This document shows, piece by piece, positions 40,058 to 48,185 of a stretch of 64,000 nucleotides of DNA; within the stretch, counting starts at the first letter, position 1; each line of letters opens with the position of its first letter. Source of the DNA: Vogesella aquatica (lineage in GTDB: Bacteria; Pseudomonadota; Gammaproteobacteria; Burkholderiales; Chromobacteriaceae). The notes beneath the pieces are model-generated. The model was not told the DNA's origin, made no database searches, and saw only the letters and a program-made list of their open reading frames with translations. The position numbers and the translations under genes were made by a program. The DNA lies in NCBI RefSeq assembly GCF_028548455.1, contig NZ_JAQQLF010000025.1:1-64000 (forward strand). Reading direction: 5' to 3'.

Positions 40058-40969
40058 ATGGATTTTGTAAAACAAAAGCTGTTGGCCGTGAGCTGCGCGC
40101 TGACCACGGCGCTGGTGTGGGGGCTGATGTGGTACCCGTTTCGCGTGCTGCACGAGGCGGGCTTTTCCACGGCCGCTACCTCGCTGACGGTGTATATGGT
40201 GTCGGCTTGCCTGGGTGTATTTGTGTTCCGCGAGGTGTTCCGGCGGCAGTTTCGCTTTGACCGCGTGCTGATTCCGCTGACTTTGCTCTATGGCTGGTGC
40301 AATTTCAGCTATACCTGGGCGGTATCGGAAGGCCAGGTCATGCGCGTGCTGTTGCTGTTCTATTTGTCGCCGTTGTGGACGGTACTGTTTTCGCGCCTGC
40401 TGTTGCACGAGCGCTTAAGCAAGGTTGGCTGGGGCGTGGTGGCGCTATCGCTGCTGGGCTGTATCTCCATTCTGTACCGCCCCGACATGCTGCAGGGCGG
40501 CTTGCTGCAAAGCCGTGCCGACTGGCTGGCGCTGTCCGGTGGTATCAGCTTTGCGCTGGGTAATGTGTTGTCCAAACGTGCCAGCAGCCTGCCGGTGCCG
40601 GTGAAGTCGGCGTCGGTGTGGCTGGGCGTGGCCGGCTGCGGGCTGGTATCGCTGTTGTGGCGCGGCCAACTGGGCGCCGAGCTGGCGCTGATCGACATTC
40701 CCATCCTGCTGATGATTGTGGTGCTGGGCGTGACCTTGCTGTCGACCAGCATCATTTCGATGCACGGGCTGAGCATCCTGCCGGCCACCCAGATCATGAC
40801 CCTGATGCTGATGGAGCTGGTGTTTGCCGCCGTATCGGCCTGGTTGCTGGCTGGCGAGCACATGCAGCTGCAGGAGTATATCGGCGGCGCGCTGATCGCC
40901 AGCGCCAGCCTGCTGTCGGGGCGCATTGTGGCCAAGCCACGGGCACAGCCGGTGCTGGCCAGTGCGTAG
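40058..40969 (+). CDS. EamA/DMT family transporter
   Basis: A 303-residue integral membrane protein with ten hydrophobic segments in two EamA repeats (about 12-140 and 155-290). It belongs to the drug/metabolite exporter superfamily. It is divergent from dapC with a 47-bp gap, which hints at but does not prove a link with amino-acid export. The substrate cannot be called. Confidence 0.85.
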   Translation: MDFVKQKLLAVSCALTTALVWGLMWYPFRVLHEAGFSTAATSLTVYMVSACLGVFVFREVFRRQFRFDRVLIPLTLLYGWCNFSYTWAVSEGQVMRVLLLFYLSPLWTVLFSRLLLHERLSKVGWGVVALSLLGCISILYRPDMLQGGLLQSRADWLALSGGISFALGNVLSKRASSLPVPVKSASVWLGVAGCGLVSLLWRGQLGAELALIDIPILLMIVVLGVTLLSTSIISMHGLSILPATQIMTLMLMELVFAAVSAWLLAGEHMQLQEYIGGALIASASLLSGRIVAKPRAQPVLASA

Positions 40970-41022
40970 CTGGCAGGCGCACTTGCTGCCATAATCCGGC
41001 CACTTTTTTTCAGGCATACACC

Positions 41023-41352
41023 ATGACGACTCCGGATCTGACTACCTTGCGTGCCGCGCTGGCCCCCGCGCTGGCCGGGCAATTATGGCAGCAGCTACAG
41101 GCTGCCGGCAGCGGGCTGAGCGCGGCACAGCTGGGCGTGGCCTGCCGCGAAAGCCAGGCAGCAGTGGCGGAACAGCTGCAAGCGATGCAGACGGCGGGTT
41201 TGCTGCAGCAGCAAGCTGGCGTGTTTGCGGCCAACCCTGCCGCACAGGCTTTGCTGGCGGCTACCGCGCCGCAGCCGGTGCGTGCCGGCTTGCTGATCGG
41301 CCGCAAGAATATCGAAGCCGTGGTGTCGCGCGACCGCAAACGCCGCAGCTAA
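41023..41352 (+). CDS. Unknown small protein, winged-helix-like
   Basis: A 109-residue, Ala/Gln-rich protein starting at ATG 41023. Residues about 28-75 (LSAAQLGVACRESQAAVAEQ, then LQAMQTAGLLQQQAGVFAAN) have the spacing of a small winged helix-turn-helix. The C-terminus is basic (GRKNIEAVVSRDRKRRS). No named family is recognised. Convergent with the next minus-strand operon, ending 5 bp from it. Confidence 0.55.
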   Translation: MTTPDLTTLRAALAPALAGQLWQQLQAAGSGLSAAQLGVACRESQAAVAEQLQAMQTAGLLQQQAGVFAANPAAQALLAATAPQPVRAGLLIGRKNIEAVVSRDRKRRS

Positions 41353-41357
41353 GCGTA

Positions 41358-42101
41358 CTACTGCGCCAATTGGTACTGGCGGATCAGCGCGGTCAGCTGG
41401 CCGCTTTTGCGCAGGGACTGCAGGCCGTCGTTAAAGTCGGCCAGTAGCTGCTTGCCATCCGCCAGCTCGCGGCGCAGGCCCACGTGTAGCGGCATCACGG
41501 CCAGTGGCGGGTCTTGCCAGCGAATAGCCTGGCCTTCCTGGGGGCTGAGGTGGCTGCGCAGGTGCTGCGCCAGCACCTTGTCGATCAACACCAGGTCCAG
41601 CCGGCCGGCCGCCAGCTTGCGCAAATTGGTGAGGTCATCGGCAGCCAGCTCCTGTTTCAGCCCTGCCTGTTCGAACACATCCGGGTTCTTGTAGCTGCGT
41701 ACTGTACCGATGACTTGCGTGCGCAAAGCGGATAGTGGCTGGGTGGGCAGCGGTTTATCCACCCGCCCGTAAAAGCCCATCACGGTATTTACCAAGGGCA
41801 GGCTGTAGTGCAGGTATTGTGCGCGGTCCGGCTCGTACCATACCGCCATCACGCCATCGAACTGCCCGGCCTTCACTTCGGCGATCAGCCTGGCCCACGG
41901 CCGGTAGTGCAGCTTCAATGTATGGCCGTGTTTGGCCAGCGCGGCACGGGTAATGGCCGCAACTACGCCATCGCCGGGCAATTGCGGCGAGAAATAGGGC
42001 GGGTAGTCGGTGCTGGCCAAGTTGACCACGCGCCCGGCGTGCGCGTGAGCGCACAGCAGGGTGGTGAACAGTACCAGCCAGGCAGCAAGGCGGCGGTTCA
42101 T
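41358..42101 (-). CDS. Periplasmic solute-binding protein, family 3
   Basis: A 247-residue protein with a signal peptide (about 1-22, ending AHA) and the SBP_bac_3 pattern (LASTDYPPYFSP; FDGVMAVWYEPDRAQYLHYS). It probably binds an amino acid or small polar molecule. No permease or ATPase gene is adjacent, so it may work with a distant transporter or as a sensor. The start is ATG 42101, overlapping the stop of the upstream gene by ATGA. Confidence 0.82.
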   Translation of the reverse strand: MNRRLAAWLVLFTTLLCAHAHAGRVVNLASTDYPPYFSPQLPGDGVVAAITRAALAKHGHTLKLHYRPWARLIAEVKAGQFDGVMAVWYEPDRAQYLHYSLPLVNTVMGFYGRVDKPLPTQPLSALRTQVIGTVRSYKNPDVFEQAGLKQELAADDLTNLRKLAAGRLDLVLIDKVLAQHLRSHLSPQEGQAIRWQDPPLAVMPLHVGLRRELADGKQLLADFNDGLQSLRKSGQLTALIRQYQLAQ

Positions 42102-42640
42102 TCGTCCCAGGGCCACCAGTCGGGGGCGGGCTGCATGGCGCTGGCCGGGTACTGGGCAAACAGGTTGGCCGCCAGCCGCTGCGGGTGTTGTACGCCGTGC
42201 TCGTTCAGCCAGTCGTCCAGCGCTTCGGTTTGTTCCTCGCGCCCCATCAGCCGGTACAGCAGCGCCCAGTCCTCGGGGCAGCACCATGGCAGGCCGTCTG
42301 CCTCGAAGCGGGCACTGGCGTCAAACGGCCAGCGATAGCTGCCTTTTTCCAGCTTGATCGCCATATCGGCAATCAGGTCCACGCTCAGGCCATCGCCCAT
42401 GTCGAAGCGGGCAAAGTGACGGGTGGCGTACTGCGGGTGCGGTGGCGGCGTGATGTCCTGGCCGCGCGCGGCCAGCACGGCGCGTACGGCGGCAAAGTCG
42501 GCGGCGGTGGTGACGATGTCCAGGTCGCGCGGCTGTTCCACCAGGTCCAGGTGTTGCAGCAGGGTGCTGCCACCGATGGCCCAGCAGTGGCCGGCCAGTT
42601 GGGCTGCCAGTTCTCTGGCCAGTGCCAGCGGGTTGCTCAT
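42098..42640 (-). CDS. Nucleotidyltransferase-fold protein
   Basis: A 180-residue protein with the nucleotidyltransferase core GGSTLLQHLDL then RDLDIV (about 23-43) and a later Asp in LSVDLIADM. This resembles AbiEii-like or uncharacterised NTases. The acceptor is unknown. It overlaps both neighbours by ATGA, so it is translated with the acetyltransferase and the binding protein. Whether it is antitoxin-linked cannot be said, as no typical partner antitoxin is present. Confidence 0.65.
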   Translation of the reverse strand: MSNPLALARELAAQLAGHCWAIGGSTLLQHLDLVEQPRDLDIVTTAADFAAVRAVLAARGQDITPPPHPQYATRHFARFDMGDGLSVDLIADMAIKLEKGSYRWPFDASARFEADGLPWCCPEDWALLYRLMGREEQTEALDDWLNEHGVQHPQRLAANLFAQYPASAMQPAPDWWPWDE

Positions 42641-43116
42641 GCGGGTTCTTTCATCAGTAGGCGCTGCAGGCGTATCTGCAGCGTGTCGTAGCGTATCGAT
42701 AACGCCACGGCCTTATCGTTCTGCTGGTCTATGGTAAAGCCCAGCTTTTGGTGGAATTGTAACGAAGCTGCATTGGTTCGATATACATGGCTTTGCAAAA
42801 CGCTGTCGCTGTGCCACGCCGCCAGCGCGATCAGTTGCCCGAACAGGCCCCGCAATACGCGACGCTGGCGGTGCGCCGGGTGCACATTCAGCATGCCGAC
42901 AAACCAGTGCGTGGCCGATTGCTGGCGTAGCAGGGCATAGCCTTGCAGGCAGCCATCTAAGCCGCGCACGAGCAGCAGCTGGCTAGCGGCCAGGCTGGCG
43001 GCCAACTGCTGGCGCTGCGCTGCCGGGTCGAAGCTGTCGCCGGCGGCCTCGGTGTGCCGGCGCAAGGTCAGCATGTCCAGTGCCAGCAACTCGTCCAGCA
43101 GGGTGGGCTGGCTCAT
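42637..43116 (-). CDS. GNAT family acetyltransferase
   Basis: A 159-residue protein. The GNAT acetyl-CoA region is seen at about 75-100 (GMLNVHPAHRQRRVLRGLFG), followed by the typical NAASLQFHQKLGF motif. The substrate is unknown. Overlaps the neighbouring GNAT and NTase genes. Confidence 0.78.
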   Translation of the reverse strand: MSQPTLLDELLALDMLTLRRHTEAAGDSFDPAAQRQQLAASLAASQLLLVRGLDGCLQGYALLRQQSATHWFVGMLNVHPAHRQRRVLRGLFGQLIALAAWHSDSVLQSHVYRTNAASLQFHQKLGFTIDQQNDKAVALSIRYDTLQIRLQRLLMKEPA

Positions 43117-43544
43117 AGCGGCTTGATGAAGCGGGTAACGTCGGGCACCTGGTAACCGTGATGGCGGTAGAAGGCGTGGGCATCGTGGCGGTTATTGCTG
43201 CTGGTGATTTCCATGCGCCGGCAACCTTGCTCGCGCGCTGCCGCCTCGGCTTGCCGTAGCAGGGCGCTGGCCACGCCGCTGCCACGGGCTTGTGCGTCCA
43301 CGACCAGCGCCGTGACCCGCGCCAGCGTGTCGGCTTGATGGATAAGCGGCAGAAACTGCAGGCTGATTACCCCGGCGATGCGGCCGTCCCGCAGCGCTAC
43401 CCAGGCGCAGTCGCGCGCCGGCAGGGCGCCGGCCAGCCAGCTTGCCAGGTGTTCGGCGCTGGTGTCGTAGCCCAGCTGTTGCATCAGCGGCACCAGCGTG
43501 TCGGCGTCGCCCGGCAACGCCGGGCGCAGGGTAAGGTCGGACAT
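43113..43544 (-). CDS. GNAT family acetyltransferase
   Basis: A 143-residue GNAT protein with a clear acetyl-CoA loop (VDAQARGSGVASALLRQAE, about 90-108) and YRHHGYQ near the C-terminus. Two GNAT genes in tandem with 4-bp overlap suggest related but diverged substrates rather than a fresh duplication, since they share little sequence. Confidence 0.85.
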   Translation of the reverse strand: MSDLTLRPALPGDADTLVPLMQQLGYDTSAEHLASWLAGALPARDCAWVALRDGRIAGVISLQFLPLIHQADTLARVTALVVDAQARGSGVASALLRQAEAAAREQGCRRMEITSSNNRHDAHAFYRHHGYQVPDVTRFIKPL

Positions 43545-43551
43545 GGCAGGC

Positions 43552-43755
43552 TCAGTAGTGCGGCGGAATCTCGTCGCGCAGCGAGCGTTGCTCTTCCGGC
43601 TGGTTGCCGGCCTGCTGCATGCGGTACAGGTGGCGCAGCTGCTCTTGCAGCAGGTCGATCTGCTGTTGCTGGCGGGCGATGGTGAGGTTGAGCGTGTCCA
43701 GCAGGTCGTCCTGCAGGGCGACCTTGATTTCCAGCTCGGTGAGGCGCGATTCCAT
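43552..43755 (-). CDS. slyX: SlyX family protein
   Basis: A 67-residue coiled-coil protein of the SlyX family (ELEIKVALQDDLLDTLNLTI), ending in the typical PPHY. Function unknown. The start at ATG 43755 fits family length; ATG 43767 is also possible. It lies 7 bp ahead of the GNAT operon. Confidence 0.88.
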   Translation of the reverse strand: MESRLTELEIKVALQDDLLDTLNLTIARQQQQIDLLQEQLRHLYRMQQAGNQPEEQRSLRDEIPPHY

Positions 43756-43810
43756 GGCGTATTCCATCAATGTTTGACCGGCATTGTAACGCAGCCTCAC
43801 CGCTTGCCGC

Positions 43811-45124
43811 TTACAGCACCATGGCCGCGACCCAGCCTGCGGCCAACAGCGGCAGGTTGTAGTGCAGGAAGGTGGGGATGACGGTATCGCGCATGTGGTC
43901 GTGCTGGCCGTCCACGTTCAGGCCGGAGGTCGGCCCCAGCGTGGAGTCGGACGCCGGCGAGCCGGCATCGCCCAGCGCACCGGCGGTGCCGATCAGCGCC
44001 ACCGTGGCCAGCGGCGAGAAGCCCAGCTGCAGGCACAGCGGCACGTAGATGGCGGTGAGGATGGGCACGGTGGAAAACGACGAGCCGATGCCCATGGTGA
44101 CCAGCAGGCCGACAAACAGCATGGCAAACGCCGCCGCACCGCGGCTGTGGCCGAACAGCTCGGCCGACACCTGCACCAGCTCGCCGATCTTGCCGGTGGC
44201 CTGCAGCACTTCGGCAAAACCCTGCGCGGTGATCATGATGAAGCCGATCATCGCCATCATCTTCATGCCGTCGCTGAACACGCTATCGGCGTCGCCCCAT
44301 TTCACCACACCGCTGGCGATGAACAGCAGAAAGCCGGCCAGCGCGCCCAGCATCATCGAGTCGCTGTACAGCTGCACGCCAAACGCGGCGGCAATGGCAA
44401 ACAGCGAGGTCAGCAGCGACTTGCGGCCAACCTTGGCGTGGGTGCGCTCGGTGTGTTCGATCTTGCCCAGGCTGTAGTGGCGCGGCTGGCGGTAGCTGAC
44501 AAACACCGCCAGCAGCAGGCCGGCCAGCATGCCGGCCGCAGGGATGGCCATGGCGTGCATCACGTTGACATTGGCGACATGCATGCCGGCTTTTTCGATA
44601 TTGCCCAGCAGAATCTGCTTCAGGAAGATTTCGCCAAAGCCCACCGGAAACAGCATGTACGGCGTGGTAAGGCCGAAGGTGATGACGCAGGCCACCAGCC
44701 GGCGGTCCAGCTGCAGGCGCGCCATCACGTACAGCAGCGGCGGTACCAGTAGCGGGATAAAGGCAATATGGATGGGCACCAGGTTCTGGCTCATCACGCT
44801 CACCACGGCGAGCAGGCCGATCATCAGCCACTTCAGCTTTTGCTGGCGGTTGCTGTTTTGCAGCTGGCGCACGGCGGCGTCGGCCAGCGCGTGCGGCAGG
44901 CCGGATTTGGCAATGGCCACGGCGAAGGCGCCCAGCAGGGCGTAGGACAGCGCGACAGACGCACCGCCGGTAATGCCCTTGTTAAAGGCGGCCAGGGTTT
45001 GCGGCAGGTCCAGCCCGCCCAGCAGGCCGCCGGCCAGCGCGGCGACGATCAGGCTGATGACAACGTGGGTACGCGCCAGCGACAGGGCCAGCATCAGGGT
45101 AATAGCGACAGGGATGGCAAGCAT
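43811..45124 (-). CDS. Na+/H+ antiporter family membrane protein
   Basis: A 437-residue protein with about 11-12 TM segments of the NhaC-like Na+/H+ antiporter family (YuiF type). Examples are GITGGASVALSYALLGAFAV and the conserved GTAGALGDAGSPASDSTLGP. It starts at ATG 45124; the open frame upstream is hydrophilic and overlaps the terminator. Substrates could be cations or amino acids, as the family is mixed. Confidence 0.82.
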   Translation of the reverse strand: MLAIPVAITLMLALSLARTHVVISLIVAALAGGLLGGLDLPQTLAAFNKGITGGASVALSYALLGAFAVAIAKSGLPHALADAAVRQLQNSNRQQKLKWLMIGLLAVVSVMSQNLVPIHIAFIPLLVPPLLYVMARLQLDRRLVACVITFGLTTPYMLFPVGFGEIFLKQILLGNIEKAGMHVANVNVMHAMAIPAAGMLAGLLLAVFVSYRQPRHYSLGKIEHTERTHAKVGRKSLLTSLFAIAAAFGVQLYSDSMMLGALAGFLLFIASGVVKWGDADSVFSDGMKMMAMIGFIMITAQGFAEVLQATGKIGELVQVSAELFGHSRGAAAFAMLFVGLLVTMGIGSSFSTVPILTAIYVPLCLQLGFSPLATVALIGTAGALGDAGSPASDSTLGPTSGLNVDGQHDHMRDTVIPTFLHYNLPLLAAGWVAAMVL

Positions 45125-45232
45125 TTGTATATACAAAGTTATTGTTTTACAAGGAAAAAAGGCCGCGAGCCTACCCCTTGTTTGCTTGCCTGTCCAGTTG
45201 GCCGCACCCGGTGCCGGGCGTGCGCAGCATGC

Positions 45233-45258
45233 AAAACAGCCTCCGCTAGGGAGGCTGT
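45233..45258 (-). terminator. Terminator of the glycine-zipper lipoprotein gene
   Basis: ACAGCCTCC and GGAGGCTGT form a perfect 9-bp stem (45236-45244 / 45250-45258), with TTTTGC following on the minus strand. One GTTGGCCGCA copy lies nearby at 45197. Confidence 0.7.
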
Positions 45259-45298
45259 GTGTGTTTGTCATCACCAATGCTGGTGATAATGGTGAAGC

Positions 45299-45757
45299 TT
45301 ACATCGGCAGTACGCGCGCGGTGCCGCCGCCAGTAATGACCTTCACGCGCTGGCCCACGCTCAGTACCACGTCGGCTTCCTGCACGATGGACACGGTGCG
45401 GCCTTTTTCCAGCTGCACGGTCAGTTCGTAGGCGTTTTTGGTGTTGTTGCGCTGCACGGCTTCGCTGGCCAGGCCGCCTGCCATGGCACCGACGATGGCG
45501 CCGGCAACCGAACCATTACCCTTGCCGACGGTGCTGCCAGCCAGGCCACCCAGCGCGGTGCCGCCCAGGGTCAGCAGGTCGTTCTTGTCGCCTTCCATTT
45601 TGACGTTCTTGATGTCCAGGATCTTGCCGTATTCCACTTCGTGTATCTGGCGCATCTGGCCTTTGCTGTACACCTGTGCCGAATCGGAGCTGGTCGCGCA
45701 GCCGGTAAGTGCCACCATGGTCAGCATGCCGGCGATCAGGATTTGTCTGGATTTCAT
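45299..45757 (-). CDS. Glycine-zipper 2TM outer-membrane lipoprotein (SlyB/Pcp-like)
   Basis: A 152-residue lipoprotein with lipobox VALTGC (Cys about 20). A glycine-zipper region about 65-98 (LGGTALGGLAGSTVGKGNGS, then VAGAIVGAMAGGLASEA) is followed by a small beta domain. Such proteins stabilise the envelope. The gene is monocistronic. Confidence 0.88.
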   Translation of the reverse strand: MKSRQILIAGMLTMVALTGCATSSDSAQVYSKGQMRQIHEVEYGKILDIKNVKMEGDKNDLLTLGGTALGGLAGSTVGKGNGSVAGAIVGAMAGGLASEAVQRNNTKNAYELTVQLEKGRTVSIVQEADVVLSVGQRVKVITGGGTARVLPM

Positions 45758-45865
45758 GGTGCGTACTCCCTCGATGATTCGTTTATTGCCCGTATTTGAC
45801 CATGTTTGTGGCCAAGCGTTTGCGCAAACAGGGTAACGGTTTGTGACGGTTGATGACAGCCCCCG

Positions 45866-46549
45866 TTACAGCTGAATGCCCAGTTGCGTTTGCAGTAAAC
45901 GCAGCCCTGCTGCGGTGACTTGCAGCGAACGCCTGCCCGGCCGCCGGCAAACCAGCCCCTGCGCCAGGAAGGCGTGGCAGATGGCCTCGCCCAGCGGCCC
46001 GGCCAGATGGTCGCGCCGTTCGCTCCAGTCCAGGCAGGCTTTACCGGCCAGTTGCCCGCTATCCATACCCAGTGCCTGCTGCAGCCAGTCGGCACCTGCT
46101 ACGGTCAGCATCATGGCGCTACCCGTGTCGCGTTGCAGGTAGCCGTGCGCCTGCATCGCCTCGCACAGCTGCGTGCCCAGTTGCCCGGCCAGATGGCGGT
46201 AGCAGGTACGCGCCAGCCGTAGCTCGGCGTCGCCCTTGGGGCGCAGGGTTGGCCGCAGCACATCCTGGCCGTGCGCGGCGCAGGCTAGCGCTTCGATCAC
46301 GTGCGCCATCTGGCTATTGGCCAGCGCGTAGTAGCGGTAACGGCCACGGTTTTCCACCCGCAACACGCCGCCGTCCAGCATGCGTGCCAGGTGGTTGCTG
46401 GCGGCCTGGGCCGACAGGTTGGCCGCACGGGCCAGGTCGCTGGCCGGCAGCATGCGGCCTTCCAGCAGTGCCAGCAGCATGCGGCTGCGGCCTGGGTCGG
46501 CCAGCAAGCCGGCCAGCCGGCTGATATCCGGTAGATCGTCGTTCATCAC
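45866..46549 (-). CDS. ArsR-type helix-turn-helix regulator
   Basis: A 227-residue regulator. The N-terminal ArsR winged helix (about 8-95) shows LADPGRSRMLLALLEGRMLP and LSAQAASNHLARMLDGGVL. A longer C-terminal part with a second HTH-like stretch follows (GLRLLQTQLGIQL at the end). No cysteine metal box typical of ArsR/SmtB is seen, so it probably senses an organic ligand or redox state. Divergent from the P450 gene and probably its regulator. Confidence 0.82.
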   Translation of the reverse strand: MMNDDLPDISRLAGLLADPGRSRMLLALLEGRMLPASDLARAANLSAQAASNHLARMLDGGVLRVENRGRYRYYALANSQMAHVIEALACAAHGQDVLRPTLRPKGDAELRLARTCYRHLAGQLGTQLCEAMQAHGYLQRDTGSAMMLTVAGADWLQQALGMDSGQLAGKACLDWSERRDHLAGPLGEAICHAFLAQGLVCRRPGRRSLQVTAAGLRLLQTQLGIQL

Positions 46550-46570
46550 TTCACGTCACGCTGAAACATC

Positions 46571-46597
46571 GCACAATGCTTGCAGCCTAGCATGCGC
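46571..46597. promoter_or_regulatory. Candidate operator of the ArsR-type regulator
   Basis: GCACAATGCT (46571-46580) and AGCATGCGC (46589-46597) form an imperfect inverted repeat in the 71-bp gap between the regulator and the P450 gene. ArsR-type proteins bind such dyads. Confidence 0.4.
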
Positions 46598-46620
46598 CAT
46601 GGTGATCGAGGAGTACACAC

Positions 46621-47784
46621 ATGACACAACACGTTTCCCCCTTGTCGGCGGCCCATCAGCCCTGCCCGGCAGCGTGGTACAGCGCCGCGGCCGCGGCCCG
46701 GCCGTTTTATTTTGATGCCGAGCTGGCGGTGTGGGTCGCGGCCAGTGCGGCTACGGTAGCCGCGGTACTGCACAGCCCGCTATGTGGCGTCCGGCCAGCC
46801 GGCCAGCCATTGCCAGCCGCTTTGCAAGGCCGGGCGCTAGGGGCATTGTTTAGCCGCCTGTTGCGCCAGCGCGATGGTCCTGCGCATCTGGCCGGCAAAG
46901 CCGCCCTGCTGCAAGCGTTGGCCGCCTTGAGCCATGTCGAGCTGGATGGGGCCGCGCACAGCGCCATCGCCGCTTGCCAGCCGTTGTTGCGGCAAGGTAG
47001 CGCGGCAGCCGTGGACGCCATGTGCTTGCAACTGCCGCTGCACCTGGTGGCGACGCTGCTCGGCATGCCGGCGCAGGCCGGGGCGGCGGCTCGGGCGCAG
47101 CTGGGCAGCCTGCTGGCCGGGCTGGCGACCACTGCCAGCGAGGCGCAGATCGCGGCAGCCGAAACCGCACTGGCCGCTTTGCTGGCCATCACCCGCCCGC
47201 CACCGCCGGTTGCCACACCGCTGTGGCGGGCGCTGGCCGCCGCCTGGCCCGACGCCGAGTGGCGTGCGGCCAACCTGCTGGCGCTACTGCAGCAGACGCA
47301 TGATGCCAGCGCCGCATTGCTTGCCAATGCGCTATACCGGCTGGCGCAGGCACCGCGCTTGCGCCGTCAGCTACGTGTGGCCCCGCGCGGGCTGCCGGCT
47401 TTCATTGCCGAAAGCCAGCGTCTGGACGCGGCGGTGCAGCACAGCTGGCGCTTTGTGCAGCAGGATGGCGAGCTGTGCGGCCAGCCGGTTACGGCTGGCC
47501 AGCGGGTGCTGGTATTGCTGGCAGCAGCCAACCTGGACCCGGCCTGCCACGCCGAGCCACTGGCGTTTCGCCTGCAGCGCGGCCGGCGCGAGCACGGCTT
47601 TGGCGCCGGCGCACACCGTTGCCCGGGTAGCCGTATTGCGCTGGCGGCCTGCCACGCGCTGTTGCAGCACTGCCTGCGGCGGCGCATGCCGTGGCGGCAA
47701 CTGGCCGCCAGCCAGCAGTTTCACCCGCCTGCCAATGTGCGCTGGCGCCATTTTGATGCGCTTGAAAAAGGAGACACGGCATGA
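46621..47784 (+). CDS. Cytochrome P450-like protein
   Basis: A 387-residue, Ala-rich protein with the P450 cysteine loop FGAGAHRCPG (about 327-336) and the K-helix ExxR as ESQR (about 262-265). The I-helix region (LLQQTHDASAALLANAL) has the T but not the usual AGxxT, and the N-terminal half is poorly conserved. It probably catalyses oxidation of a small molecule in the cytoplasm and needs a separate reductase not seen here. Its stop overlaps the next ATG. Confidence 0.78.
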   Translation: MTQHVSPLSAAHQPCPAAWYSAAAAARPFYFDAELAVWVAASAATVAAVLHSPLCGVRPAGQPLPAALQGRALGALFSRLLRQRDGPAHLAGKAALLQALAALSHVELDGAAHSAIAACQPLLRQGSAAAVDAMCLQLPLHLVATLLGMPAQAGAAARAQLGSLLAGLATTASEAQIAAAETALAALLAITRPPPPVATPLWRALAAAWPDAEWRAANLLALLQQTHDASAALLANALYRLAQAPRLRRQLRVAPRGLPAFIAESQRLDAAVQHSWRFVQQDGELCGQPVTAGQRVLVLLAAANLDPACHAEPLAFRLQRGRREHGFGAGAHRCPGSRIALAACHALLQHCLRRRMPWRQLAASQQFHPPANVRWRHFDALEKGDTA

Positions 47785-48137
47785 TGGCCGTTTTGTTTGA
47801 AGTAACGCTGGCGCCGGGGCGCCAGGCCGACTACCTGGACCTGGCGGCGCAGCTGCGCCCGCTACTGGCGCAGAGTGAGGGTTTCATCTCCATCGAGCGC
47901 TTCCAGAGCCTGAGCCATCCGGACAAGCTGCTGTCGCTCTCCTACTGGCGGGACGAAGCGGCATTGGCCGCCTGGCGTCAGCTGGAAGCGCACCGCACGG
48001 CACAGCTGGCCGGCCGCGGCGGCGTGTTTGCCGATTACCAGCTACGTGTGGCGGAGGTAGTGCGCGATTACGGCATGGTGGAGCGCCAGCAAGCGCCGGC
48101 CGACAGCGCGGGTTATCACGCTACCGGCCAGGTGTGA
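47781..48137 (+). CDS. Antibiotic biosynthesis monooxygenase (ABM) domain protein
   Basis: A 118-residue protein with the ABM dimeric alpha-beta barrel (FEVTLAPGRQADYLDLAAQL; FISIERFQSL; LLSLSYWRDEAALAAW). Such proteins oxidise quinols or heme-like compounds without cofactors, or act as accessory factors. Translationally coupled to the P450 gene, which suggests they act on the same compound. Confidence 0.85.
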   Translation: MMAVLFEVTLAPGRQADYLDLAAQLRPLLAQSEGFISIERFQSLSHPDKLLSLSYWRDEAALAAWRQLEAHRTAQLAGRGGVFADYQLRVAEVVRDYGMVERQQAPADSAGYHATGQV

Positions 48138-48185
48138 TGCAGTGTGGCGAGCGTGGCCGCCGCTAGCAACGGCCACCTTGTGCAC

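Noticed and set aside
48150-48177. Hairpin between the ABM and flotillin genes as a terminator
   Set aside because: The stem is plausible but neither strand has a U-rich tail.
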